A stretch of 64,000 nucleotides of DNA from NCBI RefSeq assembly GCF_019956415.1, contig NZ_JAHBDK010000031.1:1-64000 (forward strand), given 5' to 3'. Source of the stretch: Pseudomonas sp. GL-B-19 (lineage in GTDB: Bacteria; Pseudomonadota; Gammaproteobacteria; Pseudomonadales; Pseudomonadaceae). Made by a program: the position numbers and the translations under genes. Position 1 is the stretch's first letter. Each line of letters begins with the position of its first letter. Positions 16,522 to 25,429 of the stretch are shown one piece after another. The notes below the pieces were generated by a model. That model had not been told where the DNA came from. It worked only from the letters and a program-made list of their open reading frames with translations, and ran no database searches.

Positions 16522-17394
16522 ATGGAATTTATTCGTCGTCGTATTGAAACTCAAGTCATGAGTTTGACCGGTTTGTCTCTTGGCAAAATCGATCTGGAAA
16601 ATCCCAAAGGTGACCCAGGTCTTTTCGGGCCGAGTTCGATCTGCTGGCAGGTGCATGGAGACTACAGCAGTATGCTGATCGGTGGCATTAGCGCCCTTAT
16701 GTTGCAAGCGTTACACCCGCTTGCGCTGGCAGCTGTCTGGGATCACTCGAGTTTTCGCGAAGATATGATTGGTCGATTGCGGCGAACCGGATTATTTATT
16801 TCTGGAACCACCTTTGGCTCACGACAGGATGCCGAGTGGTTGATCGAAAAAGTGCGCGCCATTCATTTGCAGATCATTGGCACCGCTCTTGATGGGAGGC
16901 CTTACGCTGCTAGCGACCCAGATTTGCTAACCTGGGTTCATGTCGGTGAGGTTAGCAGTTTTCTTTCGGCACACCTGCGATATAAAAATCCGCATTTGTC
17001 GTTGGATGATCAAGACCGTTACTACGATGAAACTGCGTCTATCGCGGAGAGTTTGGGCGCCCGTAAGGTGCCGCGCTCTAGGCGGGAAATTTCAGACTAC
17101 CTCGAGCAAATGCGCCCGCAGTTGCTATGCGACTGGCGAAGTCGTGAAGTGCTGAGGCTTTTGCTTGCCGCCCCGTCACCCAGTCGGCTGGCGAGACCGT
17201 TCGGCACGTTGATGATGCAAGCTGGAGTCGACCTTTTACCGCACTGGGCCAGCGAGATGTTCGATGTCTCCCTGAGCCCGCTGAAAAGCAAATTGGTTCG
17301 TGTAAGCGTCAAACGCAGTTTGCCTGTGCTGCGTTGGGCGGTACGTAATTGTTCATTGAACCGCGCTCGTCGGCGTATGGGGCTTACTGAATAG
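16522..17394 (+). CDS. MpaB/rubber-oxygenase-type DUF2236 protein
   Basis: 290 residues of the DUF2236 family (MpaB, latex-clearing oxygenase domain). Family marks: 'LMLQALHPLALAAVWDHSSF', 'RLRRTGLFISGTTFGS', 'VRAIHLQIIGTALDGRPYAASDPDLLTWVHVG' split as R..T..F, H-x-x-I-x-G and DP-x-LL-x-WVH. Members bind haem b via a conserved histidine and some cleave carbon-carbon double bonds; most are uncharacterised. The start ATG follows CCAAGTGAGTTGTC, a weak site. It lies downstream of a SnoaL-like gene, as expected for a small oxidation/cyclisation unit. Substrate unknown. Confidence 0.85.
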   Translation: MEFIRRRIETQVMSLTGLSLGKIDLENPKGDPGLFGPSSICWQVHGDYSSMLIGGISALMLQALHPLALAAVWDHSSFREDMIGRLRRTGLFISGTTFGSRQDAEWLIEKVRAIHLQIIGTALDGRPYAASDPDLLTWVHVGEVSSFLSAHLRYKNPHLSLDDQDRYYDETASIAESLGARKVPRSRREISDYLEQMRPQLLCDWRSREVLRLLLAAPSPSRLARPFGTLMMQAGVDLLPHWASEMFDVSLSPLKSKLVRVSVKRSLPVLRWAVRNCSLNRARRRMGLTE

Positions 17395-17430
17395 CTCAAA
17401 CCTGACAGTCTATTTTGAAGGACCGCTTTT

Positions 17431-17618
17431 GGCCGATTCTGTTGAAAACAGTCGGCCATGGTTTGCGCATCAGAAAAGTACGCGTCCGAGATTGAAATCT
17501 TTACTTTTGGCAGAGGCTTCCGGACGCGGATTTCACGTAGCAGCGTGCAGAAAAGGCGTTTTCACCAGTCAATGATCAGGCCGTTTGGGCAGACCGACTT
17601 TTTTCAACAGAATCGGCC
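17431..17618. mobile_element. Insertion-sequence remnant or MITE with 18-bp terminal inverted repeats
   Basis: GGCCGATTCTGTTGAAAA at 17431-17448 and its exact reverse complement at 17601-17618 bound 188 bases. A 'TTTTTCAACAGAATCGGCC' end is, from memory, common on IS elements in pseudomonads. The interior has no transposase; reverse translation gives only fragments with several stops, so it is a decayed or non-autonomous copy. Confidence 0.6.
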
Positions 17619-17872
17619 GTTTGTTGTCGGTCATAAAGTAGTTTGGTCTCGCTCCGCAGATGCTATCTGCCCGCTGAAATGCACCATTGACCGAGGCCTA
17701 AGCCTGGCTCGGGTTCACACGCTTCGTCGCTTTAAATCCTCTTATAAGATTAATTTCGGTTTACGGCTCCAGCCCTGACACGGCGCTGTCTACGGCGCTT
17801 TCGGTCCCGTCGGCCGTCTTGCTCCTGTCTTGCTCTGCAATGGGCTTTTTCTACGGATTGATTCCTCGACTG

Positions 17873-17939
17873 TGGTTGATTCTTGAAAGGCCTTGCAGCC
17901 CTTACGCGGCGTGGCCTCCAGAGGATTACCCGAATTTTC
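17873..17939. repeat. Degenerate repeat, left half of second copy
   Basis: Ungapped match to 14374-14440, including 'ccttgcag' and the 15-mer 'ctccagaggattacc'. The right half follows only after about 510 bases. Confidence 0.55.
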
Positions 17940-18451
17940 GTTTCTACCTTCCTTCAACCCACGAGGAGCCGCAAAGCCCTTGCCGTCTGAATGGCAGTCC
18001 TTCGGTTCGTGCAGGCATATGTTTCGCGAGAGCACGAACGTGAGGTGATACGCTCAGATTTGAGCGCATCACCGCTAACGATCAAGTAACGGTGCGAGCG
18101 TTACCCAAAGTGGGAAAATCCCACCTTTAACCCCCAGAATTTCGCTGGTCGTACATACCCTGGATTCGAGGTATCTACTGCGCAGGCTTTCCGACCTCAA
18201 GTAGAGATGCGTCCAAATCTGGATGCATCTCTCCACCCTCAATCTGAGGTCCAACCACCAGTGGTGGATGGAGCAGATCTGCGCCATTACCCCCGGCAGC
18301 AGCTGCACCCCGCCAACGTTGTTTTCCACATTGGGGGTGAGCATTGCCAGGGCGCTAAAAACGCTCTCACTCGCAGTTTCAAACCTCGGCTTTAACAAAT
18401 TGTGCAATCGCCTCGCAGGCTCCGCCGTTCGTGGCGTGCAGGCTGTGTTGT

Positions 18452-18513
18452 GAATCTTTAAATCTAACGCCTGTCTGCCTGAGCCGTGACCGAATTGAAC
18501 CCCTATCTAACGG
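18452..18513. repeat. Degenerate repeat, right half of second copy
   Basis: Matches about 14431-14493: 'aatctaacgcc', 'ccgtgaccga', 'ttgaacccc', 'tctaacg' in the same order and spacing. Separated from its left half by the hairpin-rich stretch. Confidence 0.55.
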
Positions 18514-18831
18514 TGCCCGGAGCTACCTTAGGGTTACCGTGAATCCTCAGATGCTTGATGCCGAACCGCTCTTGAATTTCAGCGACGATCAGCAATGCAG
18601 CTTCCTTTCGCCGCAATCTGTAGTAGAGCAACACGGCAAAAATCGCCCGCTCACGCTGATGTATTCGCGTGCCCGGATCCACTTGGAACACAACTTGGAC
18701 TGGTGGTCCCAGAGTGTCGGAGTATTGCCTCGATTGATGTCGATCTACAGGCGATACCCCATGCATCGGGCTGCCACCGGCCACGGTATTGCTTTCCTGC
18801 GGAACGTCGATATCCCCCGCAGAGGTTCGGC

Positions 18832-19842
18832 TCACATGGCCCAGTGCAGCATTGCCAGCACCAATGCGCCAAGGAATACGGTCTCCCCCACCATCAATAG
18901 AATCGGTTTAATCCCCACCGCGGCCAGCTCCTTGAGCTGTGTCTTCATTCCTAGTGCGCTGATGGCAATCACCAGGCACCAGCGCGACAGGCTGTTGCCG
19001 GCTTCCTGAACCACCTGTGGAATGAACCCGGTGCTGTTGGCTGCAGCAAGGATAACGAATCCCACTGCGAACCATGGCAGCAGCGGTGGCCGCTTGCTGC
19101 CAGGTTCGGCGCCGCGGGCGCGGGTGATCATGGCTGCACAGAGGATCACCGGCAACAACATCGCCACTCGCATCAGTTTCACAACCGTGGCGCTGTCGCC
19201 AGTCTCATGGGACATGCTGTAGCCGGCGCCAACCACCTGGGCGACATCGTGAATGGTTCCGCCGAGGAAAAAACCGGCATGGAGCGGGGTCAAGTTGAAA
19301 AACTGGGCGATCATCGGGTAAAGAATCATTGCCACGGTGGACAACGCCGAAACGCCTATAACCGTGAACAGCGTCGCCTGCTCCTTCTTCGCATGACCGG
19401 GCAGCGCTGCCGCCAAGGCAAGGGCCGCCGACGCGCCGCAAATCGCGGTGGCGCCTCCGGTAAGCAGGCCGAACAGGGTGTTGAAGCCCATGGCGCGGGC
19501 CGCGACGATGGACACCAGGATAGTCACCACGACCGACATCACTACCATCACTACCGGCTGCCAGCCGAGGGCAACGATCTGCTCCAGCGTAATGCGGATG
19601 CCGAGCAGCGCAACACCGACCCGGAGGATCTCGCGGGCCGTGAACTCGATGCCCGGCTTGCACACCCCGTCACCGGAAAGAAAATTCATCGCCATGCCGA
19701 GTAGCAATGCGAAGAGCATCACGGGCGCACCGTAGTGCTCGGAGAGGAACGTGGCCGCTGCGGCGACCATGGCGCTGACGATAAAACCGGGAATCAGCAA
19801 TTGGCTGCGTACCCCCAGCGAGGCGATGGTTATGGAACTCAT
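18832..19842 (-). CDS. YeiH/UPF0324 family putative sulfate exporter
   Basis: 336 residues from the ATG at 19840-19842 (AAGAGAGTCTTGC upstream); the open frame extends further but that part is not membrane-like. About ten hydrophobic helices and the family blocks 'LRVGVALLGIRITLEQI', 'LLTGGATAICGASAALALA', 'GGTIHDVAQVVGAG' and 'SALGMKTQLKELAAVG' identify the YeiH/PSE group, inner-membrane proteins predicted to export sulfate or related anions. It is last in a minus-strand run after the MFS transporter and acyl-CoA ligase, so it may remove an anion made by the pathway. Actual substrate untested. Confidence 0.85.
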   Translation of the reverse strand: MSSITIASLGVRSQLLIPGFIVSAMVAAAATFLSEHYGAPVMLFALLLGMAMNFLSGDGVCKPGIEFTAREILRVGVALLGIRITLEQIVALGWQPVVMVVMSVVVTILVSIVAARAMGFNTLFGLLTGGATAICGASAALALAAALPGHAKKEQATLFTVIGVSALSTVAMILYPMIAQFFNLTPLHAGFFLGGTIHDVAQVVGAGYSMSHETGDSATVVKLMRVAMLLPVILCAAMITRARGAEPGSKRPPLLPWFAVGFVILAAANSTGFIPQVVQEAGNSLSRWCLVIAISALGMKTQLKELAAVGIKPILLMVGETVFLGALVLAMLHWAM

Positions 19843-19900
19843 GCAAGACTCTCTTGGATGCAAGGCAGTGGTTGTGTCATGGGCGGCTTGATTGGGGCGT

Positions 19901-21217
19901 TCATGACATCCTCCCGGCTGGCGTCGCACCTGCGACTGTCGGCACCCGTTTCTGGATATCGCGTTGGTAGTGGCGTTTGCCGTAGAAGAACACGAGGGCT
20001 GCGGCGACGCTGATCAGCGGGATCAACTGGAAGGCGCGGTCGAGGCCAAAGTTGTCGGCCAGCAAGCCCGTGATATAGGGGCCGGGCGCCTGGCCAAGCA
20101 GGTTATTGGCCAGAGACAGCGTAGCGAAGGCTGTGCCGTGCACCGAGGGGTGGGTCAAGTTGGCGACCATGGCGCCGGCTGGGCCGGACGTGCCTGTGAC
20201 CACCAACATGGCCAGAGCGATGACCACCAGTTGCGCCACGCCGGGGGGCAACAGCATGGCCACTGACAGCAACATGCTGGTGATCAGGCAGTAGGCGATG
20301 GCCAGGGAAATCTTGCGCTCGGGAGCTTTGCGGCACAGGCGGTCGCTGAGGATGCCGCAGAGGATCATGCCGGCGCCACCGGTCAGGATCAGTAGGGCGG
20401 AGATCATTCCAGCCTGATCGGTACCCATGTGGTAATAACGATTCAGATAGCTTGGCAACCAGACTATCAACGAGCCGCCGATGAACATCTGCAGGCCGCT
20501 GCCGACATAGGCGCTGATTACCGAACGACTAGAGTACAGCGTGCGTAGCGGGCTCTTGCCGCCTGTCTCGGCGGATTGGCCAGCGACCTGATTGCAGTTG
20601 CCAAGGCGCGCCTCCTTCACTACCAGTGGATAGATGACGGCGAGCGCCAGGCCGAATGTCGCCATGACGACGAAGGCAGAACGCCAGCCCAGGTGCTCGG
20701 CGATGAGGCCACCCAGTGCCATGCCCAGTACTGAGCCAAACATGCCGCCAGCCATGAAGGCGCTGATGAGAGTTGCACGCATGTGCTTAGGGAAAACCGA
20801 AAGCACCACAGCGACGCCGACGCTGCCGTAGGCTGCCTCGCCGATACCAACCAACAACCTGGCGAGGAACATGTGCTCGTAATTTTGCGCAAGGCCGCAG
20901 CTCAGTGTAGCCAGGCTCCAAAGCGCGGCCATCAGCACCAAGCTGCGGACCCGCCCCCAGCGGTCGGCCATCATTGACAAGGGTACGGCCAACAGGCCCA
21001 CCATCAGAGCGACGATTCCGCTCAACAGGCCGAGTTGGGCGTCGCTCAGGGTCCACTCGGATTTGAGCAGCGGAAAGATTGCATTGAGCACTTGTCGCGA
21101 CATGTAATCGGAAATCAGCAGGCCGAAACTCAGTGCGAAGACGACCCAGGCATACAGCCGGGGCGCGCTGGCGGTCGAAGTTTCGATCTTGTCTGCATGG
21201 GCGTGGTGAACAGTCAT
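19901..21217 (-). CDS. MFS transporter
   Basis: 438 residues with twelve predicted helices. Major facilitator marks are present: 'MADRWGRVRSLVLMAALWSL' (loop 2-3 D-x-x-x-R motif), 'LLVGIGEAAYGSVGVAV' and 'GILSDRLCRKAPERKISL' in the second half. The cytosolic loop between halves is about 25 residues. Likely imports the substrate of the catabolic cluster, or exports a product; the 'ISDYMSRQVLNAIFP' start is typical of the organic-anion/spinster-like branch. 58 bases upstream of the YeiH gene and on the same strand. Confidence 0.9.
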   Translation of the reverse strand: MTVHHAHADKIETSTASAPRLYAWVVFALSFGLLISDYMSRQVLNAIFPLLKSEWTLSDAQLGLLSGIVALMVGLLAVPLSMMADRWGRVRSLVLMAALWSLATLSCGLAQNYEHMFLARLLVGIGEAAYGSVGVAVVLSVFPKHMRATLISAFMAGGMFGSVLGMALGGLIAEHLGWRSAFVVMATFGLALAVIYPLVVKEARLGNCNQVAGQSAETGGKSPLRTLYSSRSVISAYVGSGLQMFIGGSLIVWLPSYLNRYYHMGTDQAGMISALLILTGGAGMILCGILSDRLCRKAPERKISLAIAYCLITSMLLSVAMLLPPGVAQLVVIALAMLVVTGTSGPAGAMVANLTHPSVHGTAFATLSLANNLLGQAPGPYITGLLADNFGLDRAFQLIPLISVAAALVFFYGKRHYQRDIQKRVPTVAGATPAGRMS

Positions 21218-21357
21218 GGCGTTTCCTTGAATCTGCGCTTCTTGTTGTTATTTGCACGGTCCTGATCGAACTCGTGAACCGGGCCTTGACCTGCGTGCGG
21301 CTCGGGCAAGCATGGGAACGTGTTACTACTCGCCCGAGCGTTGAGGAAGGCCGGCCC

Positions 21358-23013
21358 TTAGGCGGTGGGCAGTCGGTAGTCCTGGAACCTCTCACGAAGT
21401 TTGTTCTTAAGCATCTTGCCGGTCGCGCCGAGCGGGATGCTGTCAACGAACACAACATCATCCGGAGCCCACCATCTGGCGATCTTGCCTTCATAGAAGC
21501 CAAGCAATTCGTCGCGCGAAAGTTCGCTACCGGGCTTGCGGGTCACGATTAGCAGCGGGCGCTCATCCCATTTCGGATGGTGGGCCGCAATACACGCGGC
21601 CATCGCAACTTCTGGATGAGCCATGGCGATGTTTTCCAGATCAATGGAGCCGATCCACTCACCTCCGGACTTGATGACATCCTTGCTGCGGTCAGTGATC
21701 TTCATGAAGCCGTCGGTATCGATGGTCGAGACATCGCCTGTCGGGAACCAGCCGTCCACCAGGGGATCACCACCGTCGCTCTTGAAGTAAGAGGAGATGA
21801 TCCAGGGGCCGCGAACCATCAGTTCGCCCGAGGCTTTGCCGTCACGGGGAAGTTCCTTGCCATCCTCGCCGACGATCTTCATATCGACGCCGTACACGAC
21901 CCGGCCCTGTTTGGTCTGCAGGGCGCGGCGTTCGGCGCTATCCATGGCGAGGTGCCTGGCCTTGGGGGTGCACACGGTCCCGAGCGGGCTCAGCTCGGTC
22001 ATGCCCCAAACATGCAGCACCTGTACGTCGTAGCGGTCTTGGAAGGCCGCCATCATGGCCGGGGGGCAGGCCGAGCCGCCGATTACCGTCCGGCGCATGG
22101 TCGAGAATGTATTGCCGGTTGCTTCGACATGGGCAAGCAGGCCTTGCCAGACGGTGGGCACGCCAGCGGACAGGGTGACTTTCTCTGCCTCGAACAACTC
22201 GTAGAGCGATTTTCCATCGAGCAATGGGCCGGGGAATACAAGCTTGGCCCCGACCATGCAGGCCATGTACGGCAGACCCCAGGCGTTGACATGGAACATC
22301 GGCACCACTGGCAAGATGGTGTCACGCTCCGAGCAGTTCAAGGCATCGGGGAGGGCGGCGGCATAAGTGTGCAGAAGCGTCGAGCGGTGGCTGTAGAGCA
22401 CGCCCTTGGGATTGCCAGTGGTACCGGAGGTGTAGCACAGCGACGATGCGCTGTTCTCATCGAAGGTTGGCCATACGAAGTCATCGACGTGCATTTCGAT
22501 CAAATCTTCGTAGCAAAGCAGATCGGGGATCGAGGTAATCGCCGGCATATGCGCTCGGTCCGTCATGAGAACGAAGCGGGTGATGGTCGAGACTTCGCTA
22601 GCGATGGATTCGACCAGCGGCAGGAAGGTGAGATCGAAGAAGAGGACGCTGTCCTCTGCGTGGTTGGCGATCCATTTCACCTGGTCCGCATGCAAGCGTG
22701 GGTTCAGCGTGTGGAGCACGGCACCCGAGCCGGATACGGCATAGTACAGCTCCATGTGGCGGTAGCCATTCCAGGCAAGCGTGGCGACGCGGTCACCAAA
22801 GCTGACGCCGAGCGAAGTGAGTGCATTGGCCAGACGACGCGCACGCTGCCCGAGGTCGCGATAGGTTTGTCGGTGGATATCACCTTCGACGCGGCGGGAG
22901 ACGACCTCCTGGTCGCCATGATGGCGCTCGGCATGGGTGAGGAGCGTTGAGATAAGCAGCGACTGCTGCTGCATCAGTCCATTCATGTTGGACACCTTCT
23001 TATTATTGTTCAT
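21358..23013 (-). CDS. Acyl-CoA ligase (medium/long-chain; DmdB-like)
   Basis: 551 residues from the ATG at 23013 (CCAAGGTATTTCAC); a second good start nine codons on (AGAAGGTGTCCAAC) would give 542. AMP-binding motifs: '[19 protein letters not shown]' (P-loop), 'VWGMTELSP', '[12 protein letters not shown]', '[15 protein letters not shown]' and C-terminal lysine in '[13 protein letters not shown]'. The sequence around '[20 protein letters not shown]' and 'WDERPLL' is the style of 3-methylmercaptopropionate/medium-chain CoA ligases. Makes an acyl-CoA for the dehydrogenase at 34.4 kb. The frame runs back to 23307 but that part overlaps the neighbouring hydrolase and is not coding. Confidence 0.9.
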   Translation of the reverse strand: MNNNKKVSNMNGLMQQQSLLISTLLTHAERHHGDQEVVSRRVEGDIHRQTYRDLGQRARRLANALTSLGVSFGDRVATLAWNGYRHMELYYAVSGSGAVLHTLNPRLHADQVKWIANHAEDSVLFFDLTFLPLVESIASEVSTITRFVLMTDRAHMPAITSIPDLLCYEDLIEMHVDDFVWPTFDENSASSLCYTSGTTGNPKGVLYSHRSTLLHTYAAALPDALNCSERDTILPVVPMFHVNAWGLPYMACMVGAKLVFPGPLLDGKSLYELFEAEKVTLSAGVPTVWQGLLAHVEATGNTFSTMRRTVIGGSACPPAMMAAFQDRYDVQVLHVWGMTELSPLGTVCTPKARHLAMDSAERRALQTKQGRVVYGVDMKIVGEDGKELPRDGKASGELMVRGPWIISSYFKSDGGDPLVDGWFPTGDVSTIDTDGFMKITDRSKDVIKSGGEWIGSIDLENIAMAHPEVAMAACIAAHHPKWDERPLLIVTRKPGSELSRDELLGFYEGKIARWWAPDDVVFVDSIPLGATGKMLKNKLRERFQDYRLPTA

Positions 23014-23050
23014 GTGAAATACCTTGGCGCATAGCCAACGCGGGAGCGAC

Positions 23051-24088
23051 TTAGTTGTTGTCCAGTTGTTCGAAGAACTCGAGAAGCAACGCGTTGATCT
23101 GCTCTGGCTTTTCTTCCGCCGCGCTGTGGCCCACACCGGGAAGCAGTACCTTCTTGCGCAGTCCGACCAGGTAATCGTCGAGCTGCTCATACAGCCCGCG
23201 AACCTCCGGCGGCTCGAGGGATGGGTCATTGGCGCCACCGATGAACATGCTGGGCTGGCGCACCACCGCGCCATCGAGAAATGCAGAAATCTCCCAGTTA
23301 CGGTCACGGCAGCGGTAGTAGTTCAAGGGGCCGGTGAAGCCGGCACGGGTGTACTCATCCACGTAGTAGTCGATCGCTTCTGGGCTCAACCAGGCGGGGA
23401 ACGCAACCGGATCGGTGAAGGCATTGAGGATGGGCTCATCCGGCTCGATGAACAGGCGCCAGCGCTCGGCACCGACCGCATCGCCCGAGATCGAGTAGTA
23501 GATGCTGCGCAAGGTCTTGCGCGTGTCGGCGGCCAGTTCACGGTCTGGCTTTTCCAGCTGCTGGAAGTACAGGTGGTGGTAGCCCTTGCCCTTGGCCATC
23601 GCCCGCAGGCCGTCTGTGGGTCGGATCTTGCCGCGCGGCGGCACCGGCGTGTTAAGCATGACCAGTGCGCGAAACAGTTCCGGACGCAGCATGGCGCAGG
23701 CTTGGGCTACCCAGGCCCCGAGGTCGTGACCAACGATGATTGCGGAGGTTTCGCCCAAGGCCTGCACCAGACCAACGATGTCACCCACCGCTTGGCTCAT
23801 GTCGTAGTCCTCGACCGCAGCGGGACTGTCGGACATGCCGAAACCTCGCAGGTCAGGAACGACCACTCGGTAACCAGCTGACGCCAAGGCCGGGATCTGT
23901 CGTCGCCACATGTACCAGAGGTAGGGGAATCCATGCAGTAGGATGACCAGAGGCCCCTGGCCTTCCTCGACGTAGTGCATCCGGATGCCGTTGGTGTTAA
24001 TGAAGTTGTGGGCGAACGTGTGCGGAGCGTCTACGTCCCGCAGGGACAGGTCGTGGATATGTTCCAAATTCATCGCAGTACTCGTCAT
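23051..24088 (-). CDS. Alpha/beta hydrolase, epoxide-hydrolase type
   Basis: 345 residues. HGFP (52-55) makes the oxyanion hole and the nucleophile elbow is GHDLGA with Asp122 rather than Ser, as in epoxide hydrolases and haloalkane dehalogenases. The charge-relay histidine is near 321 in 'GVGHSAAEE'. Two tyrosines expected to grip an epoxide could be those in 'YYSISG' and 'LNYYRCRD'. Cytosolic; first gene of the minus-strand run (hydrolase, ligase, MFS, YeiH). The divergent AraC regulator 94 bases away probably controls it. Epoxide or ester substrate unknown. Confidence 0.85.
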   Translation of the reverse strand: MTSTAMNLEHIHDLSLRDVDAPHTFAHNFINTNGIRMHYVEEGQGPLVILLHGFPYLWYMWRRQIPALASAGYRVVVPDLRGFGMSDSPAAVEDYDMSQAVGDIVGLVQALGETSAIIVGHDLGAWVAQACAMLRPELFRALVMLNTPVPPRGKIRPTDGLRAMAKGKGYHHLYFQQLEKPDRELAADTRKTLRSIYYSISGDAVGAERWRLFIEPDEPILNAFTDPVAFPAWLSPEAIDYYVDEYTRAGFTGPLNYYRCRDRNWEISAFLDGAVVRQPSMFIGGANDPSLEPPEVRGLYEQLDDYLVGLRKKVLLPGVGHSAAEEKPEQINALLLEFFEQLDNN

Positions 24089-24182
24089 ATTGTTGTTTGT
24101 ATGGTTTGAGCTTGACGAGATAGGGTTGGTTGAGTTTGGCTATTCAGGACACCAATTTATCCAAATGGGACAGGGGTGCCGC

Positions 24183-25235
24183 ATGTCCAACCTGATGCGC
24201 AGTGCCAGTTTGGCCAGCTACGAGTCCATCGCCCGAGCAGTCGGGCTGGATCCTTTCCGGATGTTGCGGCAGGCTAAATTGCCACTCCGTGTGCTTGACG
24301 ATCCGAATCTGCTGGTCAGCAGTGATTCGGTCTGCTGGTTGTTGGAAGAGTCGGCACGCCTTTCCGGCCAGGAAGCCTTCGGCCTGCTGATGGCAGAGCG
24401 CCGAGACCTTGCCGACCTGGGCATGCTTGCCCTGATGATGCGCGAGGAACCCACCCTGCGCGCTGCGATGGAGTCGTCCGCGCGCTATATGCGGCTTCAT
24501 AATGCTGGTGTGCAATTGCGCCTGGAGGACGCGGAAGACCTGGTGCTTCTGCATGTGGATATAAAGTTGAAGCACCCGGGGCTTTTGCGCCAGGCGGTCG
24601 AAATGACAGCAGGCATTATTGTTCGGTCCTATCGGGCGCTGGCGCACGATGCTTTCAAACCGGTGACCATCTGCTTCAGTCATGACAGGCCAGCCAAGTT
24701 GGACGTCCATCGCCGCGTGCTCGGAAGGGCAATCGACTTTGCGCAGGAGTTCAACGCCGTCGTCTGCCGAGCCCGCGACGTGGACTTGCCGATTGTCGCG
24801 GCCACACCCAAGTTCAATCGTGAAGTAAAGCGCTGGCTGGATATGCAATTGGTGGACCTGGGCGATCATCCTCTGGATCGGGCGCGCCAGGTCATCAGGA
24901 TCCTGCTACCCACCGGAACCTGTTCGGTAGAGCGCGTCGCCCAGCACTTGGGGATGCATCGCCGCACGCTTAATCGGCGCTTGGCGGAAGTCGGCGAGAG
25001 TGTACTTTCGGTGATCAATGCGGTGCGCGTCGAACTCGCTGAAGAGTACCTGATGACTAGCAAGCGCAAGCTCTACGAAATCGCCGACTTGGTGGGTTTT
25101 TCCTCGGGCGCCGACTTCTCTCGCTGGTTCCGTTGCCAGTTCGGCATGTCCCCGTCGGAGTGGGCCATGCAGCATCGTGAGCGGGCGGCAGCTGGGGCCT
25201 CCCATATGACGCCGCCCCCTCCCGGGAAGCATTGA
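24183..25235 (+). CDS. AraC-family regulator with N-terminal Arabinose_bd domain
   Basis: 350 residues from ATG 24183; an ATG at 24165 is the alternative. The N-terminal about 200 residues are the OruR/ArgR-like sensing domain ('SASLASYESIARAVGLDPF', 'QEAFGLLMAERRDLADLG'). The C-terminus has the two AraC helix-turn-helix units ('SVERVAQHLGMHRRTLNRRL' and 'EIADLVGFSSGADFSRWFRC'). Divergent from the hydrolase operon and upstream of the dioxygenase genes, so a likely activator of both arms of the catabolic cluster. Effector unknown. Confidence 0.9.
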   Translation: MSNLMRSASLASYESIARAVGLDPFRMLRQAKLPLRVLDDPNLLVSSDSVCWLLEESARLSGQEAFGLLMAERRDLADLGMLALMMREEPTLRAAMESSARYMRLHNAGVQLRLEDAEDLVLLHVDIKLKHPGLLRQAVEMTAGIIVRSYRALAHDAFKPVTICFSHDRPAKLDVHRRVLGRAIDFAQEFNAVVCRARDVDLPIVAATPKFNREVKRWLDMQLVDLGDHPLDRARQVIRILLPTGTCSVERVAQHLGMHRRTLNRRLAEVGESVLSVINAVRVELAEEYLMTSKRKLYEIADLVGFSSGADFSRWFRCQFGMSPSEWAMQHRERAAAGASHMTPPPPGKH

Positions 25236-25429
25236 CAAAGCCGGATACCCAGCCGACTTCGTTGTCCCAAAAGGAAAACATGTTGTCCTGTCTTGCAAAA
25301 GGCGCGACGACGGTAATCCCTAGCATCTCTCCAAGGGTCCGAAGCGGTGCCATTGGCTCGCTTTGATCCTGTCTGATTTGCCGGGCATGCGATTGCATGC
25401 CGGCGTACATCCAGAGACTGGAGATTTCA

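Larger units (their letters stand above)
17619..18831. other. 1.2 kb without a convincing gene; hairpin-rich
   Basis: No frame here has a ribosome site and family likeness. 18044-18267 holds five consecutive hairpins: 18044-18073 (GGTGAT...ATCACC around CGCTCA...TGAGCG), 18110-18124 (GTGGGA-aaa-TCCCAC), 18204-18231, 18236-18248 and 18255-18267. 17873-17939 and 18452-18513 are the two halves of the repeat seen whole at 14.4 kb. The upstream part is IS debris. Confidence 0.5.

Noticed and set aside
21577..22950. 457-residue plus-strand open frame
   Set aside because: Antisense to the acyl-CoA ligase, whose motifs are all intact on the other strand.
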